Below the pieces are notes generated by a model. It worked only from the letters and a program-made list of their open reading frames with translations, was not told where the DNA came from and ran no database searches. DNA of 64,000 nt from positions 369,601,258-369,665,257 of the forward strand of contig CM068372.1 in assembly GCA_034769895.1 (NCBI GenBank), in the 5' to 3' direction. The translations under genes and the position numbers were made by a program. This stretch comes from Magicicada septendecula. Taxonomy: Eukaryota; Arthropoda; Insecta; Hemiptera; Cicadidae. Below, piece by piece: positions 1-12,149 of the stretch (position 1 is the first letter of the stretch; each line of letters starts with the position of its first letter).

Positions 1-517
1 TACCAAAGACTTCCGACGTATGATAGCGAAGTCGGAATAGTTTTCTCGTTCCAAGCAACCTGTACTCTGGGTCAAAAGCCAACGAAATTTTCAACTATAT
101 GAAGATAAAGAGTCTAGTGAGGTTCTGTTGGAATTAGTAGCCACTTCCCCGATTTATAACCAAGGCACCGTGGTTCATCAGCAACAAAGACTTCTACAGA
201 GACCTGGACCTGCCCTCAGCAGTGAAACCATTGCGATGTTCAGCGAAAGATATGTGAAACGGCTTGAAGACCACACAACTCCTTTAGCCATAAATCTACT
301 AGACAACAGCCTACAGACAAGACGTTTAAAGTTAACATTTCCTCTGGACCTACCTAGACCCTATCACTATAAATATATTATACATAATATGTTACTTTTA
401 AATACTCATACAGAGAACTAGTCAACAGACTAGTTCTTCTCTTCATACCATGTATTCTGTCAACAATTATGCTCATTGTTGTGTATTAACAGATTGTATA
501 AATAAACGTAAAAAAAA
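1..517 (+). mobile_element. 3' end of a jockey-like LINE, 5' cut by window edge
   Basis: A reading frame is open from 41 to a stop at 419-421. Its end (RYVKRLEDHTTPLAINLLDN, then a segment ending FPLDLP) resembles the C-terminal tail of jockey/BS-type reverse transcriptases in arthropods. In-frame stops before position 41 show decay. No ATG begins the frame, so this is a fragment, not a gene. After the stop come AATAAA (501-506) and an A-run (510-517), the expected poly(A) end of a LINE. The clade call rests on remembered family patterns. Confidence 0.6.
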
Positions 518-813
518 CTTCCCCAAGTTGAACCGGGGACGGGAGGGGCGAACCGCCACTGGATGGATTTTGATGCCAAGAGTACCTTACGTGTACTCAT
601 CAAGACTGCTGACGTGTAAGCTGTCATGAGAAGTTACTCCGAGTGTTACGTTCTTTCAGATGGAAGATTCCTACTGTTTGCTAATATTACTTGCTATTTT
701 TCAGAGCACATGTACTAGGGTGGCGTCTAGTCTAGTATTCAATTTTACACGTCTGAGAGTTTCTTTGCTCTGAATTTTCTCACTGTTTTTATACAATAGC
801 AACAACTACGTAC
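518..813. other. intron of the USP48-like gene (downstream of exon 814-1029)
   Basis: This lies past the splice donor of the minus-strand exon, so it is read as intron. I see no exon for the rest of the ubiquitin-like domain here; that exon must lie beyond the left edge. A moderately GC-rich stretch (530-660) is not recognised. Confidence 0.5.
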
Positions 814-1029
814 CTTTAACTTGAGCTGGAGCAGGGTGAGGTCGGAGGAGACGACCGCTTCCTTTTCACCTCGTACTTTCCTGATCCTGGTGCTGCGCCG
901 TACGTCCAAGTTAGCCGACTGCGCAGCCGCAGCCGACGCCACTCCTGCAGCAGGACCGTTGCCAGCGGCCTGCGTCTGAGCGACCGTGCCAGGGACATTG
1001 TCGATCGGTCGCGGCCTCTTGCTCGTCAC
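814..1029 (-). CDS. USP48: USP48-like deubiquitinase, exon for linker and start of C-terminal ubiquitin-like domain
   Basis: This internal exon encodes 72 codons on the minus strand, phase 0 at both ends. The acceptor is a pyrimidine-rich tract ending TGTGCAG just above 1029. The donor after AAG is GTACGT (813-808). The peptide begins VTSKRPRPID, passes an Ala/Gly-rich linker, and ends with RRSTRIRKVRGEK, a short spacer and LTLLQLKLK. USP48 has an Arg-rich RKVRGEK segment followed by the first strand and helix of its C-terminal ubiquitin-like domain, and the match is distinctive. USP48 is a nuclear/cytoplasmic ubiquitin protease; this part is regulatory, not catalytic. GC content stands out from the surrounding AT-rich intron. 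The linker is variable, so orthology rests on the RKVRGEK region plus the partner exon at 54075. Confidence 0.85.
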
Positions 1030-1767
1030 CTGCACAAACACAAACAGACACTCAGATCAGTACAACACAGGTTACACCTGCTTACACGTCTGGGCCGTCG
1101 AATGTTGAGCCCGTCTACACGACAACGGAAGTGTTGTGTCATGCAGGCAGACCTAACGAGAGTGGGTTGTGCCGCATATCCCTTATTTTCCACTGTCGGT
1201 GGAAAAGAATGCTGAGAATTTAAAAACTCACTATTCCCCAAATTAAACATGGTAGCTCTCCAAAAATGGGGCGCTTTCGCAGGCCAAAAATATTCTATTT
1301 CCGTTGTGTTGACAATTGTAAAAAAATATATGTTTGTAGTACTTAATTCTAGGATTACTGAAATCAGTGTTCAGCAGATATCTTTACCAAGCAGTTTTGT
1401 TTTGCCGTGGTCTTCTTACTTGGTCTTCCTATCAAAAGGGTAGGAATACCTACACCTATATGCTACTTTAGGTAGCCGTCTATCCTCCATTCTGTCCAGA
1501 CATTGCAGGAGATATTTCTGGATTGTACAGTTTATGGTTAATACCTGTAGCGCATTCCTAAGGTCCCCATTACGCAAACGATCTCGTTCTGTACAATCCT
1601 TTGTTCATCTCAGACGAACTCATTGAATCTTCCTCGTGGCTACTCATGATTCGCACTCACACATTAACACAGGGACTGCCATTTTTTACTAAAATTTAAC
1701 TCGTTGCTTTCCTTGTTTTATTCTTTATCATTATATATGTGATTCCACAGAAACGCTATGGTTTGAA
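1030..1767. other. no gene seen
   Basis: Ordinary AT-rich intronic sequence with only short chance frames. No repeat family that I could match elsewhere in the window. Confidence 0.4.
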
Positions 1768-2120
1768 ATAAAGGTTCTAAGATGTGTTTATGGTCCATTA
1801 CAGAAGATGACGAATGAAGAATGAAGAATAACCACGATGAACTTTAGAATCATAAGGGCATTGTAAGATTCATAAAGGCTCAACGAATACAATTGTTAGA
1901 TCACCTAGAGCGGATGGATGATCAGCGTATGCCAAAGAAAATTCTGAGGGCGCAGGTCTATAGAAGTAGAAAGAGGTGCCGACCTATAATAAGACGGTTG
2001 GATGATGTGCTGGAAGATCTGAAGATTGGATGTGAGGGGTTACACTGAGATGGCAATGGGCAGGAGACTTTGGAGAAGATTGGTGTTGGAAGCCGGGGAT
2101 AACGTTGGGCTACAGTGCTG
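1768..2120 (+). mobile_element. degenerate LINE reverse-transcriptase C-terminus
   Basis: Frames spliced by eye give KVLRCVYGPLQ, then [20 protein letters not shown], then a basic segment leading to [10 protein letters not shown]. This is the conserved post-RT tail of many arthropod LINE ORF2 proteins (a G-H-hxRM motif followed by PKK and a W-hDDV motif). Stops and frameshifts break it. It is 5' truncated, as usual for LINE copies. Confidence 0.7.
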
Positions 2121-2229
2121 AGGATGTCTGACGCCACGCATCATCTGAGAGTCTGATAATTTCGTCGTGACGTACCGTACCTATCGCGCGTCCCCGAGGA
2201 GGGCGTCCGTTTGTTAAGTGCAAAGTTGT

Positions 2230-2597
2230 TATGCATAAAGAGAAAAACAGAAAAAACAAAGTGGTTGTATGTAGTGGTTGTATTAACAAAATTTTAAAAA
2301 AACAGATCTTCAAATATCTGTGGGCAAAGAAGTCAACATCAAGTTGGATAAAAGAAGTCAAAAATGATTTAGCAAAACATAATGTAAACGCAGAAGAAGC
2401 AATTGAAACAGACGTTTTCGGGCAAAAGTGTTAAAAATGGAAGGAGTCCAAGGTAGGAGAGGGAAAAACGCAGGTTCAAAGTGGACTGAAGACGGGAAGA
2501 AGAGACGTAGTGAAAAGATGAAAGAATATTGTAGAAAAAGAAAAAACAAGGAATAAAGAATTGAAATTGGCATGTGGTCCTCGGGTGGCCGATATAC
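2230..2597 (+). mobile_element. LINE 3' fragment, same family as 30295-30700
   Basis: An open frame (2231-2434) contains IFKYLWAKKS, WIKEVKNDLAKHNVNAEEAI and DVFGQKC, and continues after a stop with a basic tail rich in Lys/Arg. The copy at 30295-30700 matches it almost base for base from the IFKYL region to a shared GTGGTCCTC motif near the end. Both are tail pieces of one non-LTR retrotransposon family. No full-length copy is present. Confidence 0.7.
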
Positions 2598-3519
2598 CAC
2601 TGAGGCACCGCAGAGAGCGACATTAGCAACACTGTCACGCAACCTGAAGCAACAGGCAGATGCGAGTGAAAAAGTGTTCATGAAATTAATTGAAATCTCA
2701 TATCAGGCACAAGAAATGCGGCTCAGCACATAGCGGGAAAAACTGGACGTTTGGAACGGAAAAGAACAAATACGCAGATGTTGTACTAACCTGCTCTTCG
2801 TCGACTTCCGAACAATGAAGGCTACAACAACACTGAAGACCGAAGAAAAGAACGATTATAATTTACGGCAGCAGCGTATACGTCGCCGGAAACTGTAGGA
2901 CGCCTTACAGACGCCGTAAAGGGGCTGGAGGGAATGACGTCCCCTCCCCCCACCGCACTAACTCGTACATCATCGTATGTACTGTAGTCTATAGCCTAAG
3001 TGAAGCGGTGCAAGATTTACACTCTCCCACGGGGAACAAACAAACTTAATGTCCTCGCCTCTTACTTCTTGTTGTAAACTTATTATAAAGTAATAATAAC
3101 AGTAGCTGTATGAACTTCTCTCCGATAATATATCGCTCTGTTTTCAAACTTAATTATTACCATTATTATTATTACAGTCACGGGTATGACCGCGTGTGCG
3201 CGTGTGCACGCGTTTCGCGATTCTCTTTTGTTCACCGCAACTGTAAAACTGCCTTTGTATCAAGTAGCAATAATAATAATAGTGTTTCCGTTTCAGGAAG
3301 TGACACTAACAGTTCCTTGTATTGTAATACAATATTGCTAATAACTGGGGCCGCCCCCCGCCTGTTTCAGCAACTGACGCCGCCCGCTCGATCGGGACCG
3401 TTAGTTTCTTCGTGATTATTGCTAACAAAGTTGTGCTGCGGCGTCCCTACACGCTGACGCATCAATGGCAAAATAAGTTTTATTAATATTCATACACTGC
3501 AATAAAATGCTTGGGATAC
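2598..3519. other. no gene seen
   Basis: Contains a GC-rich patch (about 2880-2960 and 3340-3410) and AT-rich spacers. No coding signal or recognised element. Confidence 0.4.
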
Positions 3520-4622
3520 CAGGGGCGTATGACCGCCCCCCTCCAGAGGATCGCAAAGGTTGAAGAATTTTGTTAACCTCTTAATTTTTAGCCTGTTTTG
3601 ATTATTTTTCAGCTCTGTACGCTAATATAGTAGTACCTCTTTTTACTTATGTTCCGTAAGGAAATGGAAGTATGGTAATCGCGAAAAAATCGTGTTCGAG
3701 ATAAAGGCTGATTCTGATTGTACTACCCTCAAAACATGAATAAAAGTCATTTTCCGAAAAGTGTCTGTGTGTAGAATTTTTTTCTATGGCGAACGATAAT
3801 TGCCGCAAATTCAAACAGAATCAAATAATTTTTTGCACATGTACCTGAGTTGTAAAGGACTCAAGGCCCATTGATTTTGGTGAAGATCGCTTAAGGGGAT
3901 GGGGTAGGATTACCTGCAACGGTTTTTGTTGCAAATTAAGTACAAGAGTAAAGTATTTAATTCTGGTACAGTATCTTGATAGTAAGGTCATAATAATCCA
4001 CAGTAGAAAGGTGGATGAAATATCTATAAATGAAAAGGGTAGTTAAAGGGGGAGGGGATAATTTTTTCTATGTGTACTACGTTATCGGCAAAAAAGAAGA
4101 AGTTTGTTGTTAAAATTCCTTCTCGGACTGTTTGACCGCGGTCCAATGTTTTCTGCACACCAGGCGTTTCGCCAGTGCCACCGATTGCCATCATCAGTGA
4201 AAATCGAGTGCGCTAACGTGAGGTGGTATACGTTAGTGACCACAGTACTGTGGTTAAGGCTGAAGAAAAAAGTAGAAAGAAGTAGTTTCTATGGAAAGAT
4301 TTCATTTCGAAAATGATTTTAAATATAAATATTAGAACATGGAAGTCATGTATGGTTCTCCATACCGATATTTTAAATGTACACAGGTTTATTAGTTAGG
4401 AAAAATAGGAAAATCAATTCAGTCAATAATTATCTTGTAAAAAATTTTCAAAAATGTGTATTTTTATTGTGTTATTATCGTTTACTTTAATGGGATTGAT
4501 GTCAGGTTGTTATCACACGTTTTCAACCTGTTAAGATTAGTCTTAACTTGTTTTTCTTTTGTATGAAGCCGACTCGACCGGACCCCCCCCCCCCCCAAGG
4601 TCAAATGCTACATACGCCACTG
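3520..4622 (+). mobile_element. family A hAT-like MITE, split by a family B insertion
   Basis: The left end is CAGGGGCGTAT and the right end is ATACGCCACTG, imperfect inverted termini of hAT type. The two halves (3520-3640 and about 4371-4622) align with the uninterrupted copies at 48543 and 51649. The flanking octamers TGGGATAC and CAGGATAT match at 5 of 8 positions, all three differences being transitions, which suits an old 8-bp target duplication. A C-homopolymer (about 4582-4596) lies near the right end. There is no coding capacity. Confidence 0.75.
3641..4370 (-). mobile_element. family B element (Helentron/DINE-like), inverted, nested in family A
   Basis: Read on the minus strand it starts with the family 5' end (ATCGGTATGGAG, at 4369 downward). 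It then carries the module with TGATGATGGCA, one ~164-bp internal unit, and the 3' end near 3641-3660. It sits in a T-rich spot of the family A copy, where intact copies have a T-run, and no clear target duplication is seen. Confidence 0.75.
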
Positions 4623-6500
4623 CAGGATATTTCAAACTCTGTGATCAATATAATTAAAAAGTATTCAGGAATTTTAAAACGGATGTAAATCAACAGAATG
4701 ACTTACTAACTATAGAATAGTTAGAAGGCCACCCGCCAACTTACGGACTGGGGAAGGCTGCACATTTACGCATTAGCGTCGAAGTAGTAACCTCAAATAT
4801 TTGAAAAGTCGCAAGCGTCGGTTCGTTTCCTTATTGGAAAAGCACCGAGGATAGTATTTTGGGTCTGCTGTGTATATTACGGAAGACGTACGGGACGATA
4901 ATGAAGAGTCGGTTGGATGAGATGTTAAGAAAAGACGGTGTTCGAGAAAAGAAAAGACGAGCAACGAATAGAGGCAAGGGAAAGGAAGCGACCGGCTATT
5001 CCCTTTACACACAAGGTAGCCGGACGAAAACGATGTACGATCGCTCGCCGGAAAATGAGAGAACTAAACGGGGCCAATGTTTTTGGTTCTCGTGAACTTA
5101 AAAGGCACAGTGGCAACGTTAAAGCTCTTAGGATGTCTTTACCATAGCAATGGAAGACGTCACCATAAGAAGTCTCGAAAGTACAGACTCGGAGTGATCT
5201 TACCTCGCGTCACAGACACCAGACGCGCGCGCGCAGACACGCACACAGTTCATTCTGTCTCTCTTTCCCCTCCCTTTCTCTTCTCCCCTTTCTCTGTTGT
5301 TTTGTGTTTTTTTGGCGACGTGTAGACCCCTACTTACTTTTTCTCAAACAAAATAATTATGTTTTTCTCTTACTAGAATGACTCAGCAAACTCAAGAAGC
5401 CTTCCAAATCGGCTCCGGACGTTATATTCGTGCCCACGTAAACAGTATAAACGGATCTGTAACAGATTTTCAAAAACCAGAGGAAAACTCGTACCTATTA
5501 ATAAGTGAACAGTAATACCTACTGCACACACCAAGCGACCACTGACATTCATAAATAATTACATCGTACTGCAAAAGACGGTTTAATATTCAAATCAAGT
5601 GTACGAGCTTATCTCGAACGTGCCCCCCCCCCACCATCACGACTACTTCATCCCCTAACCAAAACAATATTACAACCGACAACCACTATCGCCGACTAGG
5701 GACGGTTAATTGAAAGTCTCATAAGGGAAAAGTCAATAGTTCAAGCAGTAAGTATCTGCGACCGATGTCTTGAAACCAACCCCAATTACCCCGGCGGTGC
5801 TGCGGAGGTGGCGAGGGGGGGTGACCCCATTACACTACACCTACCGATACCGGCCACCTTAACTTCTCTCTCATGAATACTAATCGTTAAGGCCTCACTA
5901 CTACTGCTGTACCCTTAATATTCTAATCACTCTATTTGTCTACCGGTAAAGTACTGCCATTTTAGATAAAGTATCAAGAAACTTACACGCTACACGAATG
6001 ACATCAGCGTTTACGACTTCCTAACTACGTCGCCTGTTCCGACTTCTGCTCTGCGTCATGAGGCGTAGTATGTCACTCGCTTGATTAGTTGTACGTGTGG
6101 GGCTAGTAGGCCTAATTTTCACACGTTACGGCATTATTTTTGTGTGAGTGAAAGTTATATATAATTTTAAATAAAGAAGTATATTGTTACGACGGTCTAC
6201 TGATCGCTGTATGGTACAGTGGGAAACAAAATACAACACACCAATTACGTCACTAATCACCGGCTTTAATTATCACAATTAAACAGTTTGTAATTAACAC
6301 GACAGTCTCTTACAAAAAATCAAATAAAAATTGTTCACTCCCAATAAAAATGAGATATGAAACTCATTCAATTGTGATACAAAACACAATTGTATTACAA
6401 TTGTCCCGCACGATTATAAAACACGTAATACTTCGCCACAACACTTCAAACCGCACTGTGTAAATCGCCACTTAAACACACTGTGTAATCGCCCGACAAT
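4623..6500. other. no gene seen; low-complexity patches
   Basis: Includes an alternating CG patch at 5224-5234, pyrimidine-rich sequence at 5260-5310 and a C-run near 5622. The short open frames at 4859-5325 overlap on both strands and look like chance. Confidence 0.4.
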
Positions 6501-6535
6501 AACTGACTGAGCTTCCCTGATTACTTGTATTTATA
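6501..6535 (-). promoter_or_regulatory. candidate core promoter, TATA box plus initiator
   Basis: On the minus strand TATAAATA (6535-6528) is followed by TCAGTCAGTTA (from 6510). Taking the second A (6504) as +1 puts the first T of the TATA box at -31, the canonical spacing, and TCAGT is the arthropod initiator consensus. No long ORF follows downstream to 6190. An old LTR-retrotransposon promoter or a noncoding RNA start are both possible. No LTR pair was found. Confidence 0.4.
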
Positions 6536-6540
6536 CCCTG

Positions 6541-7379
6541 CTGAGATTCCAGAATATATGCTAATAGGCGTCTACTAGAAAACACTAGAACGTAATTCAC
6601 TGCGGCCTTGAACACAGCACCCGCAGACCGGTATATACCCGATAGTTGGACGCGTAATTGTCTTTCACGCGCCGTCTTTCACACACACACACAACAGCTG
6701 GATTCCACTGGAACATTCGATAAACTTGTAGAACGTAACACTTTTTCCGCATTACGTAACAACATAAATAAACAGGCACGAAAAGGCTTGGCAGACTACT
6801 TAAGTACAGTGAAGTGACAAGATATGCCCTGGAGATATATCAGTGGAAAATGACTGAGGAGACTAAGCAATGATATGATGATATTATGTATAGCAATAAG
6901 CTACAGGCCTACACGATAATGATGACGATTATGGTACATACGAGCGCGTTCGAGTGTGTTCGTGTGCTCCTCAGTAATACAAATTTTTCTCATATATCGA
7001 ACATAGGTCATCCTGTACATTTTTTCCTTATGTTTCGTCTTTTGATTTGTAAAGTTATCAAAAACTTGATTATAGCTACACTTTCAGTCACGTAACATAT
7101 ATTTTAGTATAGTAGAAACGGTGCAGGTTTGTTGCAGTGTTGCGCAACGCCTAGATTTTTCAAGAAAAATTAACCAATGATTAAATTACAAAACGTTAAT
7201 TTATAAGCCTGCAAAACAAGAAATCATTACTATAGTTTAAACTAAACATTGAACCATTAGAAATTGCACATTGAACTATTGCATTATTAGAGGACGGTTG
7301 GGAGCACTGGGCTGCTAATTCAAGTTTTCCGCTCAGGCACCGCCAACCTTTCTAAGGCTTACCGCGCACTGGTGGCATT
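6541..7379. other. no gene seen
   Basis: AT-rich intronic sequence with a short CA tract near 6682. Nothing recognised. Confidence 0.4.
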
Positions 7380-8195
7380 TTGTCACGTAACTGTTTTACG
7401 GAATTAGACATCCTAGGGACAAGAATGAAAGAAAAAACCAAAGGCATTAAAATTAATGGAAGACGCGTTCATAGTATCCGCTCTGCAGATTATATAGTAA
7501 TAATCGCAGGCTCGGCAAAAGAAATGAACATAATGTTAGAAATCTTGTCTGAAACTCTATAGAGACACTTAAATTAAAGATTAACAAGTAGAAAACGAAA
7601 ACAATGGTGATAGGGAAGGAGACAAAGAATGTAAAACGTGATATTAAATTAGGTAATACAATATTAGACAGGTTCAAATTTTTGGCAAACTGGGGAGCAC
7701 CATCACTTATGAAAATACATATGGGACCTAGATTAAGAGACGAATAGCTCTATCAAAGCAGGCGTTTCAGAGACAAGGAATTTGCTTACAAATAATCACT
7801 CAAGTATGGACGTAAGGAAAAGGTTCGAAAAACCATGTGTGTGAAGTGTCTTAACTTATGGGTGTCAGGCGTGGAACCTCGGCAAAATAGAACGGAGGAA
7901 GCTGGAAGCAATGGAAATGTGGGTCTGGAGGAGAACGAATTGGATGGATAAGAAAAGCAATGAGCAGTAGTGAACGAAGATATTGGAAGAAGAAGACAAA
8001 ATTGATCGGGCACGTGTTACGACACAATCAATTCTTAAGTAACATTTCTGAAGAAAAGGTGTTGGGGGGAAACCCGAGAGCAGCGTTCTTTAAAGACATA
8101 TGAAAGGAGATGAGCTTCCTATCGTACTGGGATTTAAAGAGGACAATGATGGAGAGATAGACGTGGCTAACTCGACAAGGCATGATGGCTTTTAG
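7380..8195 (+). mobile_element. degenerate LINE, RT palm to C-terminus
   Basis: The first frame reads GIKINGRRVHSIRSADYIVI, a decayed RT motif C region in which the usual YADD has become SADY. After stops and frameshifts come the thumb (LKINKSKTKTMVIGKE in another frame), then fragments resembling MDVRKRF, LIGHVLRHN, and a final segment with LLDDGDE. Order and spacing match LINE ORF2. It is multiply frameshifted and inactive. Confidence 0.75.
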
Positions 8196-8250
8196 ATGAT
8201 GGTGATGAACAGTTCTATCACTGTCGCCCTCCTGTCACTTCGACTTAAAA

Positions 8251-8720
8251 CAGTGATTCTCAAACTGTGGGGCGCGACCCACTGTTGTCCCGACTCGCGA
8301 AGTCGGGCTCGAAAATTTATTTGCTGTGCCTTAAAAACCCTACTACATTTAAATAACTACGATATGTTGTTTAACAATTTAAAATGCAACCCGTTTTGTA
8401 CGTAGTGTAAACTCTACATTTCTGTTATTCGCGCTTTACCACTGTTTTCCCGGCATTTCTCTGATGTCTAACTCTCGCTAACCGGACTGAAAGTTACTTT
8501 CCACAACGTTACAGTGAATTCAGTTGGATTCGAAACCCATTCTTGTACTTAGAAAGATCAAATATGTTGTCAGTAAATCTAAGACAACAACTGTGTGATG
8601 TCAGCTGTGGATTCTGACTAAATGTTTAGATTCAGACTTTACAAAGTTTCTGGATATCTTTAAGAAATGAGTATCCTGAACTTTCGGATGAGGCATTACA
8701 GCTGCTCATATTTTAGTGAA
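8251..8720 (+). mobile_element. hAT-Charlie-like remnant: terminal repeat plus transposase C-terminal piece
   Basis: The left end, CAGTGATTCTCAAACTGTGG at 8251, is the classic terminal repeat of Charlie-type hAT elements, followed by a GGCGCGACCC box. Further in, 8525-8715 decodes with stops and shifts to a piece containing FWISLRNEYPELSDEALQLL. This resembles the segment just before the hATC dimerisation domain in ZBED/GTF2I-repeat-like transposases. The right terminus was not found. Confidence 0.6.
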
Positions 8721-9189
8721 TAGTAAGTACAGGACTTGACGCGCACTCACATTCACGACTTAAGCGAACCATTCCTTGAACCAGCATAGGCCTACCCCAG
8801 CTTATGCGGAAAAGCACCCCCACCGTCACATTGGTAACTAAATAATTAGTTCGGTAAGCAAAAAAATGGTTGTTTCGTTTTCAATCCAAGCGTGTGTTTA
8901 TTACAGCAAATACTCTTTTGAATTACATAGCTTATTTAGTTTTTCTAGAATTAAATATTTATAATTTGTTAAGCGTCAAAGAGGGTTTAAAGTTCTTGAT
9001 GTCAGCAAAAACATGATTATAAACTGGACGCACGCCGCTACAAGTAATTCTGCACGGCGTCCATGCGTATGGGTCCCGGACTTAAAAACGTAAGCTTAAA
9101 GGAGTCCGCATACGGTGAGTGACTGGCACCTATCACTCACTGTTTTACAATGGTAATTATTTTAGTTTCAAAAGCAAACGAGTCGATAC

Positions 9190-9478
9190 GTTGATACTGA
9201 AGACAATCGTCGCAGATGCACTTGTGATACGCCGTAGGAAAAATCAGAGGAAAAAGCGATTCTGGGTCCATCCAATGTGGAGTAAAAAAGTACTAAAAGG
9301 AAAATGTAATCTAATGACTGAAGACCTGCAATATTTGTCTACCCAGACAGACTTTTCGACTATTTCCGCATGAATGAGCAGGCTTCGATGAGTTGGTACC
9401 TGCTGTTACTCGCCAAAATACAAATATGCGATTGTTAATTCCAACGGAAGAGACGCTTTCTGTGACAGTAAGATAATC
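9190..9478 (+). pseudogene. PIF/Harbinger transposase N-terminal remnant
   Basis: One frame gives VIRRRKNQRKKRFWVHPM, the basic WVHP motif that opens HARBI1-like transposases. After frameshifts it continues DYFRMNEQ, FDELVPAVTRQNTNMRLLIP and EETLSVTVR, matching the conserved segment upstream of the first catalytic Asp. At least two frameshifts separate the blocks, and the catalytic DDE region is absent. The remnant ends about 120 bp before a long TG tract. Confidence 0.7.
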
Positions 9479-9596
9479 TGTAATAAAACGATGATAATAA
9501 ATCTTTACAACATACGTGTATAACGCTTGGGTTAACCGGACAAGTTTAAGAACTCAATTAGGGCTCTTGTTTCCAGCAGTCGGACTTTCGCATGGC

Positions 9597-9703
<107 letters not shown>

Positions 9704-9904
9704 TAATTATGTAACTGCATACTTGAAAGTTAAAATTTAACAACACAAACACACGAATATATATCTGTAGTAATCTATAATAGCCTACACAGCACTTTCT
9801 TCTTAAGTCGTGAAAAAATGATTTAAAGTTTTTCATCAAAGTAAAATTCTGAAACATTTTTTTTAACAGGCTGTTCTATAAGCACGCAGACAATAATACT
9901 GAAT

Positions 9905-10049
<145 letters not shown>

Positions 10050-10724
10050 GAAGGGGCACAGAATTACTATATTAAATGAATATAAATCAAAAATAAGCCC
10101 GAGACACGTAAATGGAGCGTGTGTTGGTTCACATATAAATCACTCGGCGGCTAGAGAGCGTACTACACACCACATGCTTGAGAACCCCGCAACCACTACT
10201 CAAAGTGTGCAAACTTTGGCTACACTTGCTGCTGCTACTGCTGCTGCAGTGTCTACTTTAAATAAATAATTGCAGTCGATTAAATGACTTGCTGTTGTTA
10301 ATATTAGTATACGCATCGTCTTTAATGGCACTTATTTTATAAAACGAAAAATACTGAAAACGGTTCATATTTAATTGGACAGGTTCTTGTTCTTCGTATA
10401 CCAGAGTGTCATACGTTGTAAGATTAATGTTGTTTATATTAACAAACTGTATATTGTGGCAGTTTATTCACACACACACACATACACACACACATTGTAA
10501 GCTTACACACGTTATCAGAAGGGTTAAGTCGAACTGTTACCATCGTTAGAATTTATCACCCAATGTTTCGGTGTATTTTAAACTAATACACTAAATATTG
10601 TATAAACTTAAACCTTATATTATATATAAAAAGATCCGCTACGTGCGATCCGCCGGACCACAACACACTGACGCAAGTTCACACAACGGACAACACCGTA
10701 CAGTTAATCTGTCTGTTAGTGAAC

Positions 10725-10830
10725 GACTCTCGGGTACGCTTAAGTAATGAGACATACTTAAACACACAGACAGACAAATGCCAAACGGTCGAGTTAAAAC
10801 CGAGAACTCGTGTCGCTCGTTCAATTAACC
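10725..10830 (+). repeat. repeat D copy
   Basis: Shares ACAGACAGACAAAT, CCAAACGG, GAG then AGAACTCG, CGCTCGTTCAAT with 42300-42410. Probably the end part of an old interspersed element. Confidence 0.55.
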
Positions 10831-11639
10831 GATTATCAACGTATTCGATGCAACGTTGTTTCGAACACTGAAAACCAAATGTACATATCGCTCGTCTGCG
10901 GGAAGAAGCCACGTAAATAAGAAGATATTCAGAAGCACAATGAAACACAATTCGTTGTTAGAACCAAAAAAAAAATGGGAGAATCGAACTGTTTACGCTT
11001 AACTTTAGATATGCCATTCAGATAAATACGTAATAGGCCTACGTAAATACGTACTTTCTTACATAAGAAGCAATGGATGCTGACTAAAATTAGCATCATG
11101 CAGCAAGCTTAACAAGGCGATGACGACATTTAGATTGTTGCGTGATGCATCATCTTCACTGAACGCTTAATTTAACAAACACACTTTGTGAACTCCAATC
11201 TCTAAAGTTTAGGAGTCAAAAAACAAGAATCGAAAATTACGAAAATTTTGAATCAAAATGAAGAAAAATCAGGACTTTCGTGTAATAAAAGTAAGAATAT
11301 TCCTAATGTTTACTTAATATAATAGTACATAATACTTTATATTCTCGAAACAAAAATACGTATGTTATCTGATACGTGAGTATGAGTGTTTGCGCGCGGA
11401 TATAATCGTCGTATGTATATTTTATTCAAGGGTACTACTTACAGTGGTATTCTCACAGAGTTTATCAACTACAAATATCTCTACCTTCCAGCAGTGCACC
11501 AAATCACCGACCACAGTCTGGTATTCGTAAAGCCGGCTAAACTAAGAAATTAAAATCGAAATTATTCTGTCGGCAGTACAACAATGCCGGAGGGCGAGCG
11601 GCCAACAGTAGCCGCTACAGTAGCAACCAGCAACAATGA

Positions 11640-11870
11640 ACCGGCCAACAATGCGCTCTCCGACAATAATTAATTATCGCGCGATACTCGTACGACAACC
11701 GTTAATTATCGATAATAAATCGATTGCTGCAGCGGCCGATATCCGTCCGGCCGTCTTAACTCAAAACAGTAGATCGAGACAACGCGCCGAGATGTATGTT
11801 ATTATACGTGAAAGACGCGATAGATCGGTATCGAACTATGCATATCGACAGCATCACAAACAATGCGCGT
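11640..11870. promoter_or_regulatory. candidate regulatory cluster: homeodomain-type, DRE and CGATA sites
   Basis: A CpG-rich island in an AT-rich intron holds TTAATTA cores, a perfect DRE octamer TATCGATA (about 11707-11714) and further CGAT/ATCGAT sites. In Drosophila, DRE is bound by DREF, and CGATA by BEAF-32. Function here is inference from motifs only. Confidence 0.3.
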
Positions 11871-12149
11871 ATTCATCATCATCGTAGCAGTCATCACCGC
11901 CATACATATTCATAGCACGGTTGGCGCGATATAATTTATCTTCATTATAATATCTTGCTTTAATTTATACTCGCCACACTTGCTTCAGTGGTATTTATTG
12001 TTCCAGTTGGAGCTCAGTGCATAATTTACTCAACCTATGATAGCACAACGTAACGCCGGTAGCATGTCACTAGTGTAAGACTGAGGAAATCCCGGAATAA
12101 AGAAACTGTCAAGTCCCCGTACATGCGCTACTGCGTATCCAACTACGGA

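Noticed and set aside
11636..11887. 83-codon Arg-rich plus frame
   Set aside because: No motif; better explained as CpG-rich regulatory sequence.
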